The notes beneath the pieces were generated by a model. The model had not been told where the DNA came from. It worked only from the letters and a program-made list of their open reading frames with translations, and searched no databases. A stretch of DNA of 64,000 nt from Conexibacter woesei DSM 14684 (lineage in GTDB: Bacteria > Actinomycetota > Thermoleophilia > Solirubrobacterales > Solirubrobacteraceae): positions 5,752,001 through 5,816,000 of the forward strand of contig NC_013739.1 in the NCBI RefSeq assembly GCF_000025265.1, written 5' to 3'. The first letter of the stretch is position 1. Every line of letters starts with the position of its first letter. Below, piece after piece: positions 25,935 through 34,096 of the stretch. Made by a program: the position numbers and the translations under genes.

Positions 25935-26807
25935 ATGTTTCCGCATCCCGGAAACGAGGTTGAGGCAATACCCAGGCAGGCGAAGAGTCCCGCGATCGTG
26001 CAGTCCGTCGCGCGTGGCTTCGACCTTCTCGAAGCCGTCGCCTCCGCTGACGAGATCGGGCTCGTGGAGCTGGCGCACCGCACGGGCCTGCAGCCGAGCA
26101 CCACGCATCGGCTGCTCGCGACGCTGATCGCGTGCGGCTACGTGGTCCAGAACCCGCAGACGAGCCGCTATCGCCTCAGTCACAAGGTCGTCGAGCTGGC
26201 CGGCGGGCAGGAGCACCGCATGCAGCGGCTGCGCACGGCCGTCCGCCCGCACCTGCTGATGATCCGCGACGCGACCGACGAAACGACCAACCTCTGCGTG
26301 CTCGACCGCTTCACGATCGTCTACGTCGACCAGGCCGAGAGCAGCCGCACCGTCCGGATGTTCACCGAGCGCGGCCGGCGCGCGCCCGCGCACGCGTGCG
26401 CGGCCGGGAAGGCGATGCTGGCGTTCCAGTCCTCCGACGTGCTCGCGGACTTGCGCGACCGCGCGCCGTTCCCGTCGCTGACGCCGCACACGATCACCGA
26501 CGCGGGCGAGCTCGAGGTCGAGCTGCGCCGTGCGCACTCGCGCGGCTACGCGATCGACCGCGAGGAGTACGAGGACGGCGTCCTCTGCATCGCGGCGCCC
26601 GTCTTCGGCTCCAACGGCGAGGTGCTCGCCGCCGCGAGCGTCTCGGGGCCGGCCGCGCGGATGCTGCGGCAGGATCTCTCAGAGCTGGGAGAGCTTGTGC
26701 GCGGCCGCATGCTGGACGTCTCGCGCGAGCTCGGCTACGAGCCGACGACGGACACCGGCACCCCGGCCGGCGGCGCGGGCGCCTCGCCCGCCACGGCCTC
26801 CGCGTAG
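25935..26807 (+). CDS. IclR-family transcriptional regulator
   Basis: About 290 residues from ATG at 25935. The N-terminal winged helix runs IVQSVARGFDLLEAVASADE, then LVELAHRTGLQPSTTHRLLAT. The C-terminal effector domain has the IclR pattern TNLCVLDRFTIVYVDQ, HACAAGKAMLAF, and RGYAIDREEYEDGVLCIAAPVF. It probably controls the aminotransferase gene 87 nt downstream in response to a small acid or amine. A palindrome at its start suggests autoregulation; if the transcript begins after the palindrome, the true start may lie further in. Confidence 0.9.
   Translation: MFPHPGNEVEAIPRQAKSPAIVQSVARGFDLLEAVASADEIGLVELAHRTGLQPSTTHRLLATLIACGYVVQNPQTSRYRLSHKVVELAGGQEHRMQRLRTAVRPHLLMIRDATDETTNLCVLDRFTIVYVDQAESSRTVRMFTERGRRAPAHACAAGKAMLAFQSSDVLADLRDRAPFPSLTPHTITDAGELEVELRRAHSRGYAIDREEYEDGVLCIAAPVFGSNGEVLAAASVSGPAARMLRQDLSELGELVRGRMLDVSRELGYEPTTDTGTPAGGAGASPATASA
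25937..25955. promoter_or_regulatory. IclR-type operator candidate at the iclR start
   Basis: GTTTCCG-CATCC-CGGAAAC is a perfect 7-bp-arm palindrome directly after a TGGTACGGT extended -10 box (25925-25932). IclR-family regulators typically bind GTTTCC/GGAAAC-like palindromes over their own promoters, so autoregulation is likely. It overlaps the first codons of the chosen reading frame. Confidence 0.6.
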
Positions 26808-26894
26808 ACCGCCCTCCAACCTGCACAAGGCTGCCGCGCGACGTTGGACCTGCGGCGTCTTGTCGCGGTGCGGCCGCGTTGCGACAGTCATCTC

Positions 26895-28202
26895 ATGACC
26901 TCTTCCGATCGCTCGGGTGCCGCGGTCGCGGACACGCGGCTCTGGCATCCCTTCTCCGACATGTCCGCGGTGCGCCGCGGCGAGTTCGTCCTCACGCGCG
27001 GCGAGGGCATCTGGGTCTACGACGACCAGGGCCGCCGCTACCTCGACGGGACCGCAAGCCTCTGGTACGCCAACGTCGGCCACGGCCGCAAGGAGATCGC
27101 GGCGGCGGTGCAGGAGCAGATGGGCAAGCTGGAGGCGTACTCGGCGTTCGGCGACTTCACGACCGAGCCCGCGCAGGCGCTGGCCGCGCGGATCGCCGGG
27201 CTCGCGCCCGTCGCCGACGCGCGCGTCTTCTTCACGACTGGCGGCGGCGAGGCGCTCGACTCCGCCGCGAAGATCGCGCGGCGCTACTGGTCGGCGAAGG
27301 GCCACCCCGAGCGCGTGCACCTGATCGGCCGCACCGGCGGCTACCACGGCACCAACGGCTACGGCACGAGCATCGGCGGGATCGAGGCCAACCGCGCCGG
27401 CTTCGGACCGCTGATGAGCCAGGTCTCCTCGGTCCAGTGGGACTCGCTCACGGCGCTGGAGCAGGAGATCCTCGCGGTCGGACCGCAGAAGGTCGCGGCC
27501 GTCTTCGCCGAGCCGGTGATCGGCGCCGGCGGCGTGCTGCCGCCGCCGGAGGGCTACCTCGAGGGCGTGCAGGCGATCTGCGAGGAGCACGGCATCCTCT
27601 TCGTCGCCGACGAGGTGATCTGCGCGTTTGGCCGGCTCGGCCACTGGTTCGGCTCCGAGCGCTTCGGCCTCGCGCCGGACATGATCACGTTCGCGAAGGG
27701 CGTCACCAGCGGCTACCTGCCGCTCGGCGGCGTCGTCGCGTCGGGCCGCGTCGCGGAGCCGTTCTGGGACGAGGCCGGCAACATGCTGCGCCACGGCGCG
27801 ACGTACTCGGCGCACGCGACCTGCTGCGTCGCGGGCAGCGCGAACCTCGACCTGCTGGCGCAGGACGACGTCGTGAGCCGTGCGCTGGAGCTGGAGTCCG
27901 TCCTGCTGGACGCGCTCAAGCCGCTGGCCGAGCAGTCGATCGTGCACGAGGTGCGCGGCGGTGTCGGTCTGCTGGCGGCGGTCGAGTTCACGCCCGAGGC
28001 GCTGGCCGCGGGCGCGCCGGGCAAGGTCTTCGAGCGGGCCCGCGAGCGCGGCGTCATCGTGCGCGCGCTCGGCCAGGGCGTGGCGGTCTCTCCGCCGCTC
28101 ACGATCGAGCGCGACGAGATCGCGTTCCTCGCGACCGCGATCGGCGAGGCGATCGAGGAGGTCGGTCAGACGAGCGTGAACGCGCCAGCGACCAAGGTTT
28201 AG
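26895..28202 (+). CDS. Class III (omega) PLP-dependent aminotransferase
   Basis: 435 residues from ATG at 26895. Landmarks of the fold-type I class III family: LWHPFSDM at the N-terminus, FFTTGGGEALDSAAK, YHGTNGYG, FAEPVIGAGGVLPPP, LFVADEVICAFGRLG (PLP Asp in the DE pair) and the Schiff-base lysine in ITFAKGVTSGYLPLGG. Such enzymes move an amino group between beta-alanine, omega-amino acids, polyamines or diamines and a keto acid; the exact donor is unknown. Its neighbour is an IclR regulator and a strong terminator follows. Confidence 0.92.
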   Translation: MTSSDRSGAAVADTRLWHPFSDMSAVRRGEFVLTRGEGIWVYDDQGRRYLDGTASLWYANVGHGRKEIAAAVQEQMGKLEAYSAFGDFTTEPAQALAARIAGLAPVADARVFFTTGGGEALDSAAKIARRYWSAKGHPERVHLIGRTGGYHGTNGYGTSIGGIEANRAGFGPLMSQVSSVQWDSLTALEQEILAVGPQKVAAVFAEPVIGAGGVLPPPEGYLEGVQAICEEHGILFVADEVICAFGRLGHWFGSERFGLAPDMITFAKGVTSGYLPLGGVVASGRVAEPFWDEAGNMLRHGATYSAHATCCVAGSANLDLLAQDDVVSRALELESVLLDALKPLAEQSIVHEVRGGVGLLAAVEFTPEALAAGAPGKVFERARERGVIVRALGQGVAVSPPLTIERDEIAFLATAIGEAIEEVGQTSVNAPATKV

Positions 28203-28358
28203 TAAGGAATCCCTCACCGCTGAGAAAGCGTTTTTCCTCGAAACGCGCGACACTGTGGGCAGCTTCTGCGGCGAGCGTCGTCGCAGTCGAGGGATTTCAA
28301 AGCGTGACGGCTTCTCCCCCGAGGTCGTCACGGGCCACGCCGCCCCGCGTGGCTCCCC

Positions 28359-28398
28359 GGCCGGTCGCGCTCCCCCTGGCGCGGCCGGCCACCTTTTT
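28359..28398 (+). terminator. Intrinsic terminator after the aminotransferase
   Basis: Twelve-base arms GGCCGGTCGCGC (28359-28370) and GCGCGGCCGGCC (28379-28390), with one G-T pair and an 8-nt loop, are followed by a run of five T (28394-28398). This is the most classical terminator in the window. Nothing else is seen in the 207-base gap 28203-28409. Confidence 0.85.
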
Positions 28399-28409
28399 CT
28401 CCGGGAGCG

Positions 28410-29354
28410 TCAGCGGATCCGGTCGCGCCCGTGCGGGCGGTCGAGGTCGAGCTCGGGGCCCTTCGGCACGATCCGCGTCGGGTTGAGCTGGGGGTGCGTC
28501 ATGTAGTAGTGGCGCTTGATGTGGTCGAAGTCGACCGTCGCCGCGATCCCGGGCTGCTGGTAGAGGTTGCGCAGGTAGCCGGAGAGGTGCGCGTAGTCGT
28601 CGATCCGCCGCAGGTTGCACTTGAAGTGGCCGACGTAGACCGCGTCGAAGCGGACGAGCGTCACGAACAGGCGCCAGTCGGCCTCGGTGATCTGCTCGCC
28701 GAGCAGGAAGCGACGGGTCGACAGCCGCTCGTCGAGCCAGTCGAGCGTCGCGAACAGCGCGTCGAACGCGCGCTCGTACGCCCGCTGCGTCGTCGCGAAG
28801 CCGGCGCGGTAGACGCCGTTGTTGACCGTCTCGTAGACGCGCTCGTTGATCGCGTCGATCTCGTCGCGCAACGCCTCGGGGTAGAGGTCGACCGTCTTGT
28901 CGCCCCACTCGTCCCACGCCGAGTTGAGCATCCGCACGATCTCGGCGCTCTCGTTGTTGACGATCCGGCCGGTCTCCTTGTCCCACAGGACGGGCACCGT
29001 CACGCGGCCGTCGAACTCCGGATCGCTGCGGGTGTACGCCTCCGACAGGTAGCGGAAGCCGTTGACCGGGTCGGGCTCCTCCTCGGTGAAGCGCCAGCCC
29101 TCCTCGTCGCGCACCGGGTCGACGACCGTCACGCCGATGACGTCCCGCAGCCCCTTCAGCTGCCGCCAGATCAACGTCCGTGACGCCCACGGGCAGGCGA
29201 GCGAGACGTACAGGTGGTAGCGGCCCGGCGCGGCGGGGTACCCGCTGGAGCCGTCGGCGGTGACCCACTCGCGGAAGCGGCTCTGCTGCCGGACGAATGC
29301 TCCGCTGCTGTCGGACTCTCTCGGGAACTGCGCTGCGCTCGGCGATGCGGTCAT
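28410..29354 (-). CDS. Glutathionyl-hydroquinone reductase (Xi-class GST-like)
   Basis: 314 residues from ATG at 29354. The active-site cysteine is in SLACPWASRT (about residue 54), and motifs DPVRDEEGWRFT, VPVLWDKETGRIVNNESAEI and ITEADWRLFVTLVRFDAVY match the PcpF/YqjG family. These enzymes reduce glutathionyl-hydroquinones; in actinobacteria they may act on mycothiol adducts instead, which is inference. The MpaB-like gene ends 35 nt upstream on the same strand, so both may belong to the TetR-regulated unit. Confidence 0.92.
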   Translation of the reverse strand: MTASPSAAQFPRESDSSGAFVRQQSRFREWVTADGSSGYPAAPGRYHLYVSLACPWASRTLIWRQLKGLRDVIGVTVVDPVRDEEGWRFTEEEPDPVNGFRYLSEAYTRSDPEFDGRVTVPVLWDKETGRIVNNESAEIVRMLNSAWDEWGDKTVDLYPEALRDEIDAINERVYETVNNGVYRAGFATTQRAYERAFDALFATLDWLDERLSTRRFLLGEQITEADWRLFVTLVRFDAVYVGHFKCNLRRIDDYAHLSGYLRNLYQQPGIAATVDFDHIKRHYYMTHPQLNPTRIVPKGPELDLDRPHGRDRIR

Positions 29355-29389
29355 CGGCGGTCTCCAAAGTCGTTGCGTGTGCAACGAGT

Positions 29390-30292
29390 CTAGCCGGCCA
29401 CGCCCGCGCGCCGTTCCCGCCGCCATGCGCGCCGTGCCCGCGGCATGTAGCGCAGGTCGTGCGGGACGAGGCGGAAGGACGCTCTCACGACGCGTGCGAG
29501 CAGACGCAGCCGTCGCTCGTCGCGCGCGGTCCACGCGAGCCCGAGCCGCTCGCGGGCCAGAGGCGGGAGCGTGCCCGCCGCGACCCACATCGAGCCGCCC
29601 ATCACAAGCGGGCGCAGCGCCCGCCACAGCGGCCGCGGGATCCACTCGTACGGCCGCGGGATGTCGCGCCGCCGCGCAGGGTCCAGCGACCAGCGCACCG
29701 GCTCGCTCTGCGCCAGCACGTCCGCGAGCGTCCGGTCCCAGTAGCGGCGGAACGACGCATAGTCGGGCGGGACCGGGCGCATCGTCAGGCCGTACTGGGC
29801 GTACCAGGCGATCGACTCGTCGTAGAGCCGCTCCTGCTCGCCGGCGGTCAGCGGTACGCCGAACAGCTCGCGGATGACGATCTGCGACTCGAAGAAGGTC
29901 GCGTGCGCCCAGTAGTAGACGTCGGGCTGGAGCGCGTGGTAGCGGGCACCATGGGCGTCGCGGCCCTTGATCTCGCGGTGGAAGTCGCGCACGGTCGCGC
30001 CGGTCGCGGGCGCCTGCGCGCCGTCGTAGACGACGCCGAGGATCGGCTCGATCGAGCGCAACAGGCGGTTCCAAGGGTTCGAGTCGTAGTCGGAGTGCTG
30101 CTCGACGCCGGCCGCGATCGCCGGGTGCATGTTCTGGAGGATGCCGGCGCGACCGACCATCAGCAGCGCGCGCAGGTCGCCGAACAGCTCCCACGTCAGC
30201 GAGTCCGGGCCAAGTGGGGCGGGACGGATGTCGTCACCGGCCCGCTCGGTCGCCCTTGCTGGCTCCACGTCCGTCTGCGTGAGTGACATCAT
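29390..30292 (-). CDS. MpaB/latex-clearing-like oxygenase-mimicking protein (DUF2236)
   Basis: 300 residues from ATG at 30292. DUF2236 features include PDSLTWELFGDLRALLMVG, a histidine at QNMHPAIAAGV, then YYWAHATFFESQI and the C-terminal LVPHDLRYMPRARRAW. Members (MpaB', rubber oxygenase Lcp) are mostly helical heme-binding proteins. The start lies directly against an operator palindrome, 8 nt after a -10 box, so the mRNA is probably leaderless. The TetR gene upstream on the same strand is the likely regulator. Confidence 0.88.
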   Translation of the reverse strand: MMSLTQTDVEPARATERAGDDIRPAPLGPDSLTWELFGDLRALLMVGRAGILQNMHPAIAAGVEQHSDYDSNPWNRLLRSIEPILGVVYDGAQAPATGATVRDFHREIKGRDAHGARYHALQPDVYYWAHATFFESQIVIRELFGVPLTAGEQERLYDESIAWYAQYGLTMRPVPPDYASFRRYWDRTLADVLAQSEPVRWSLDPARRRDIPRPYEWIPRPLWRALRPLVMGGSMWVAAGTLPPLARERLGLAWTARDERRLRLLARVVRASFRLVPHDLRYMPRARRAWRRERRAGVAG

Positions 30293-30319
30293 GCGTTGTC
30301 AGAGTAGGACTGACAACGC
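30293..30319. promoter_or_regulatory. TetR operator: 10-bp perfect inverted repeat
   Basis: GCGTTGTCAG (30293-30302) and CTGACAACGC (30310-30319) with a 7-nt spacer lie between the TetR stop and the MpaB-like start. It covers the -10 box and the start point of the promoter listed next. The adjacent TetR protein is the natural candidate to bind it. Confidence 0.75.
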
Positions 30320-30329
30320 GGCGTGTCAA
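30301..30329 (-). promoter_or_regulatory. Near-consensus promoter of the MpaB-like gene
   Basis: On the minus strand a perfect TTGACA (30329-30324), a 17-nt spacer and TACTCT (30306-30301) are followed 8 nt later by the ATG. The operator palindrome overlaps spacer, -10 and initiation site, so repression by occlusion is expected. This is the best -35/-10 match seen in the window. Confidence 0.75.
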
Positions 30330-30340
30330 AAGCGAACCGG

Positions 30341-30976
30341 TCAGGCGGTGCGCGAGCTGACCGGCGCCGCGCCGAGGATCAAGCCGACGACGTGTGCGAC
30401 GAGCCGCTCGCGCGTGACGGGCAGCGTCCCGTCGAGCCAGCCGACGAAGAGGTGGGCGAGCGCGCCGACGAGCGCGACCGAGGTCAGCTGCGCGTCGACC
30501 TCGTCGGGCCCGTCGTCGCCGAACGCGGCGTGGATCTGCTCGACCAGCAGCGCGGCGAAGCTCGGCATCAGGTCGATGCCGCTTCTCGTCAGCGCCTCGT
30601 CGGCGAACGCCTCGGTCAGCAGCACGCGGCCGCGGCGCGGGTCGTCCTGCAGCAGGTCGACGAACGCCTCGACCGCGGCGGTCGCGCGCGTGAGCGGGTC
30701 GGCCGGCACCGCCGTCACCGCCGCTGCCAGTGCCTCGCGCGCTTCGTCCGCGGCGCGCGCGTGGACGGCGACGATCAGCGCGTCGCGGTCGGCGAAGCTC
30801 TCATAGAAGTAGCGCTCGGTCAGCTGTGCCGCGCGACAGACGCCGCGGACCGTGACGCTCGACGCGCCGCGCGTGCCGAGCAGCTCGTAGCCGGCGTCGA
30901 GCAGCTGCGCGCGCCGCGTCGCGCGCCGGTCCTCCAGCGTCCGGCCTCCCCACGTCCGCTCTGTGTCTGCGGCCAC
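30341..30976 (-). CDS. TetR-family regulator of the MpaB-like/GST genes
   Basis: 211 residues from GTG at 30976. The N-terminal helix-turn-helix is RRAQLLDAGYELLGTRGASS with VRGVCRAAQLTERYFYESF, followed by a helical ligand-binding domain. It lies upstream of the MpaB-like gene on the same strand, with a strong promoter-operator between them, so it can be transcribed separately and repress its neighbour. The ligand may be a quinone or aromatic compound, judging by the hydroquinone reductase in the cluster (inference). Confidence 0.9.
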   Translation of the reverse strand: MAADTERTWGGRTLEDRRATRRAQLLDAGYELLGTRGASSVTVRGVCRAAQLTERYFYESFADRDALIVAVHARAADEAREALAAAVTAVPADPLTRATAAVEAFVDLLQDDPRRGRVLLTEAFADEALTRSGIDLMPSFAALLVEQIHAAFGDDGPDEVDAQLTSVALVGALAHLFVGWLDGTLPVTRERLVAHVVGLILGAAPVSSRTA

Positions 30977-31061
30977 GCGCCCATCTTCTCAGGCACGCCG
31001 ACGGAGAGACGCGCGTCGCGTGGGCTCATGCGACGCGAACGAGCGACTACGCTGGCTGCCG

Positions 31062-33287
31062 ATGGCTCCGCAGCTCGCCACCTGGCCGCCCGCCGACGGC
31101 GCCGCGTTCGCCGGCGAGGTCGTCGTCAAGGGCCAGCGCTTCGCGAACGAGGAGAGCGGCTTCGCCGTCCTCGACGGCGAATGGGACGGCGAGCGGATCG
31201 CGCTCGTCGGGCCGCTCGTCCACTTGGAGCAGGGTGAGCGTGCCGCCGTCGCCGGCACGTGGGTGATCGACCCGCGCTACGGCCCGCAGGTGAGAGTCCG
31301 CGAGGCGCATCCCGTCGCGCTCGCGGACGACGCCGCCGTGCTCGCCTACCTGCGCAGAGTCCGCCACGTCGGCCCGCGCCGCGCGGCCGCGCTCCAGCAG
31401 GCGTTCGGCGCCGAGGTGCTGAACGCGATCGACGAGGACCCGCGCGGCGCCTTCACGCGCGCAGGGCTCACGCCCCAGCGTGCCACCGAGGCGACGCGCT
31501 CGTGGGACGCGCTGCGCGCGACGCGCGGACTGCACCTGCTGCTGGCGCCGCACGGGCTCGCCCATCTCGCGAGCAGGATCCACCAGCACTACGGCGACCG
31601 CGCCCACCGCGTCGTGCGCGAGCGGCCGTACGACCTGACGAGCGTCTTCGGGGTCGGCTTCGTCACCGCCGACGCGATCGCGCACGGCCTCGGCGCGCCG
31701 CTGGAGAGCCCGGCGCGCACGCGCGCGGCGATCCTGCACGCGCTCGGCGAGGGCGAGCGGGACGGCTCCACCTGCCAGCCGGCGGCCGCGCTGCTGCTGC
31801 GCACGCGCGAGCTGCTGAGCGCGCAGGCGCCGCCCCCGGCGGCGTTCCTCGCCGAGCTGGAGGAGGGCGGCGACGTCGAGACCGAGCAGGACGACGAGGC
31901 GGTGTGGGTCTATCGCGCCGAGACGGCGCGACTGGAGCGCGAGCTGGCCGAACGCGTGACGGCACTGCTCGACGGCGACGGCTCGGACAAGCTGAGCGAC
32001 CCGGTCGAGCCGCCCGACGCGGGTGCCGACGGCGTCGAGCTGACCGCTGAGCAGTGGGCGGGCGTGCGCGGCGCGTTCGTCCACCGGCTGTCGGTCGTCA
32101 CGGGCGGGCCGGGCACCGGCAAGACGGCGAGCATCCGCATGATCGGCCAGATCGCGCGCGACCAGCGAGCGCGCACGATGCTCGTCGCGCCGACCGGACG
32201 CGCCGCGCTGCGGATGACCGAGGCGACGGGGCTCGACGCCTCGACCGTCCACTCGGCGCTCGGATGGATCCCCGGCGAAGGCCCCGTGCACGACGAGGAC
32301 ACGCCGCTGAGATGCGACCTCGTGATCGTCGACGAGACGTCGATGGCGAACCTCGAGCTGCTCGTGACGCTGCTGCGCGCGATCGGCCCGGGGACGCACG
32401 TCGTGCTCGTCGGCGACGCCGATCAGCTCGCGCCCGTCGGCGCCGGCAAGCCGTTCGCCGAGCTGGTCGCCTCCGGACGGGTGCCGACCGCGCGGCTGCA
32501 GCACATCTTCCGCCAGGCGGCCGGTTCGATGATCGTCCAGGGCGCGCACGCGATCCGCGTCGGCAACCCGCCGTCGTTCGTGCGCGCGGAGGAGATGCGC
32601 CATGACCTCTTCTTCATCGCGCGGCCGGATCCGGTGGCGGCACGCGAGGAGATCGTCTCGCTCGTGAGCGAGCGGCTGCCGCAGCACTACGGCGTCGACC
32701 CGAACGCCGACATCCAGGTGTTCGCGCCGATCTACCGCGGCGAGCTGGGGATCGACGCGCTCAACAGATCGCTGCGGGCGGCGCTCAACCCGGCGGGGCG
32801 CGAGATCGGCAACGGCCGCCTGCGGGTCGGCGACAAGCTGATGCTCGTCGGCCGCAACCTGCACGAGCTGGGCGTGATGAACGGGACGCTGCTGCGGCTG
32901 CTGGACGAAGTCGGGGGCGGATCGTCGGAGGACGAGGACGCCAGAGACGCGAGAGGCGCGAGAGAGGCCGGGGGCGTGCTCGTCGGCGTCGACGGCGGCG
33001 CGGTCGTTCAGATCCCCGCGACCGAGGTCGGCCAGCTGCAGCTCGCCTACGCCTGCTCGGTCCACCGCGGGCAGGGGATCGAGCTGCCGATCGCGATCGT
33101 CGTCGCGCACCCGGCGGCGGGTGGCCGCTTCCTGCGCCGCGAGATGCTCTACACCGCGATCACCCGCTCGACCGTCGCGACGGTGATCGTCGGCACGCCG
33201 GACATGGTCGCCCGCGCTGCGCGCACGACCGACGCCGGCCGCCGCCACAGCCGCCTCGCGCAGCGCCTCGACGCCCTCCACGCATGA
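31062..33287 (+). CDS. recD2: RecD2-type 5'-3' DNA helicase
   Basis: 741 residues from ATG at 31062, 8 nt after a TACGCT box. The N-terminal OB-like region and helix-hairpin-helix repeats (RRVRHVGPRRAAALQQ; FGVGFVTADAIAHGLG) are typical of RecD2. The helicase core has Walker A VVTGGPGTGKTAS, DLVIVDETSMANL (Walker B), VLVGDADQLAPVGAG (motif III) and the C-terminal AYACSVHRGQGIELP and LYTAITRS (motifs V-VI). RecD2 works without RecBC in replication-fork and mismatch-repair processes. A short acidic/Arg insertion (SEDEDARDARGAREAG) precedes the last domain. Confidence 0.94.
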   Translation: MAPQLATWPPADGAAFAGEVVVKGQRFANEESGFAVLDGEWDGERIALVGPLVHLEQGERAAVAGTWVIDPRYGPQVRVREAHPVALADDAAVLAYLRRVRHVGPRRAAALQQAFGAEVLNAIDEDPRGAFTRAGLTPQRATEATRSWDALRATRGLHLLLAPHGLAHLASRIHQHYGDRAHRVVRERPYDLTSVFGVGFVTADAIAHGLGAPLESPARTRAAILHALGEGERDGSTCQPAAALLLRTRELLSAQAPPPAAFLAELEEGGDVETEQDDEAVWVYRAETARLERELAERVTALLDGDGSDKLSDPVEPPDAGADGVELTAEQWAGVRGAFVHRLSVVTGGPGTGKTASIRMIGQIARDQRARTMLVAPTGRAALRMTEATGLDASTVHSALGWIPGEGPVHDEDTPLRCDLVIVDETSMANLELLVTLLRAIGPGTHVVLVGDADQLAPVGAGKPFAELVASGRVPTARLQHIFRQAAGSMIVQGAHAIRVGNPPSFVRAEEMRHDLFFIARPDPVAAREEIVSLVSERLPQHYGVDPNADIQVFAPIYRGELGIDALNRSLRAALNPAGREIGNGRLRVGDKLMLVGRNLHELGVMNGTLLRLLDEVGGGSSEDEDARDARGAREAGGVLVGVDGGAVVQIPATEVGQLQLAYACSVHRGQGIELPIAIVVAHPAAGGRFLRREMLYTAITRSTVATVIVGTPDMVARAARTTDAGRRHSRLAQRLDALHA

Positions 33288-33324
33288 GCGTGCGTCCTCC
33301 GGCCGGCCGCGTACGATGCGGCGC

Positions 33325-33876
33325 ATGTCCGACGCGCCCCTGAACGATCTGAGCGCCGCCGCCGAGCGATTCGCCACGGTCGACGACACCGCCCCTGTCT
33401 CCGCTCCCAGCGCCGTCGAGCGCGCGCTCCCGCCCGTCCTCGGCACGCTTCTCGGCGGTCTCCTGCTCGCTGCGCTCGGCGGGCTGACGGGCGTGCTGTC
33501 GCTCGGCTTCGCAGCAGTCGCCGCCGGCCTCGTCGTCGGCGGCGGCGCGGCGTACGGGCTGATCCAGCTCGCCGAGCAGGCGCGGCGGCGAGAGAGCGCC
33601 GCTGCCGCGAGCCGCCAGCGCGAGCGTGCGGCGCGCCATGCCGCCGGCAGCGAGCTGGTCGAGGCGATCGGCGGCGCGCTCGCGCACGTCGACAGGCTCG
33701 ACGCCGAGCGCGCCCGCCTGCACGGCAAGGTCGACAGACTCGAACGCCAGCTGACGGCCAAGGAGCGCAAGATCGCCAGACTGCAGGCGTTCGACGCCGA
33801 GCGCCGCACGCTCGAGCCGGCCCCGGCCGATGACCCGATGGCCGGTCAGCTGACGTTCGACGCGGTCAGCGAGTAG
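33325..33876 (+). CDS. Membrane protein with C-terminal coiled coil, unknown function
   Basis: 183 residues from ATG at 33325. This start is chosen because a TACGAT -10 box ends 8 nt before it, while an ATG at 33316 lies inside that box. Two adjacent hydrophobic segments (about 36-80), rich in Gly/Ala/Leu, form a hairpin in the membrane. A charged coiled coil of about 75 residues follows, with Arg/Glu heptads (LDAERARLHGKVDRLERQL). No enzymatic motif is seen. It may be a scaffold or membrane tether; the family is not recognised. Confidence 0.75.
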   Translation: MSDAPLNDLSAAAERFATVDDTAPVSAPSAVERALPPVLGTLLGGLLLAALGGLTGVLSLGFAAVAAGLVVGGGAAYGLIQLAEQARRRESAAAASRQRERAARHAAGSELVEAIGGALAHVDRLDAERARLHGKVDRLERQLTAKERKIARLQAFDAERRTLEPAPADDPMAGQLTFDAVSE

Positions 33877-33901
33877 GCGGTCGGCAACACCCCAGAACGA
33901 C

Positions 33902-33925
33902 AAAGCCCCGTCATCACGGGGCTTT
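33902..33925. terminator. Bidirectional terminator between tRNA-Thr and the coiled-coil gene
   Basis: AAAGCCCCGT-CATC-ACGGGGCTTT has perfect 10-bp arms ending in A/T runs on both sides, so it can stop transcripts from either strand. Confidence 0.85.
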
Positions 33926-33932
33926 CCTAGAG

Positions 33933-34005
33933 AGCCGACGAGCGGATTCGAACCGCTGACCCCTTCATTACGAGTGAAGTGCTCTACCAGCTGAGCTACG
34001 TCGGC
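33933..34005 (-). tRNA. tRNA-Thr (anticodon CGT)
   Basis: The minus strand folds as a complete cloverleaf: acceptor GCCGACG/CGTCGGC, D-arm with AGCTCAGCTGGTAGAGC, anticodon stem CTTCA/TGAAG with loop CTCGTAA (anticodon CGT, reading ACG), and T-arm with GGTTCGAATCC. No CCA is encoded. A TACGAT box on the same strand at 34044-34039 may be the -10 of its promoter. Confidence 0.96.
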
Positions 34006-34096
34006 AAGGTCCCTGGCGCAGCGACCGCCGGGGCGAACATCGTAGCCGACGAACCGAGGCGGCGGGGTCGACGGCAATGTTACAGTTGGACTTGTG

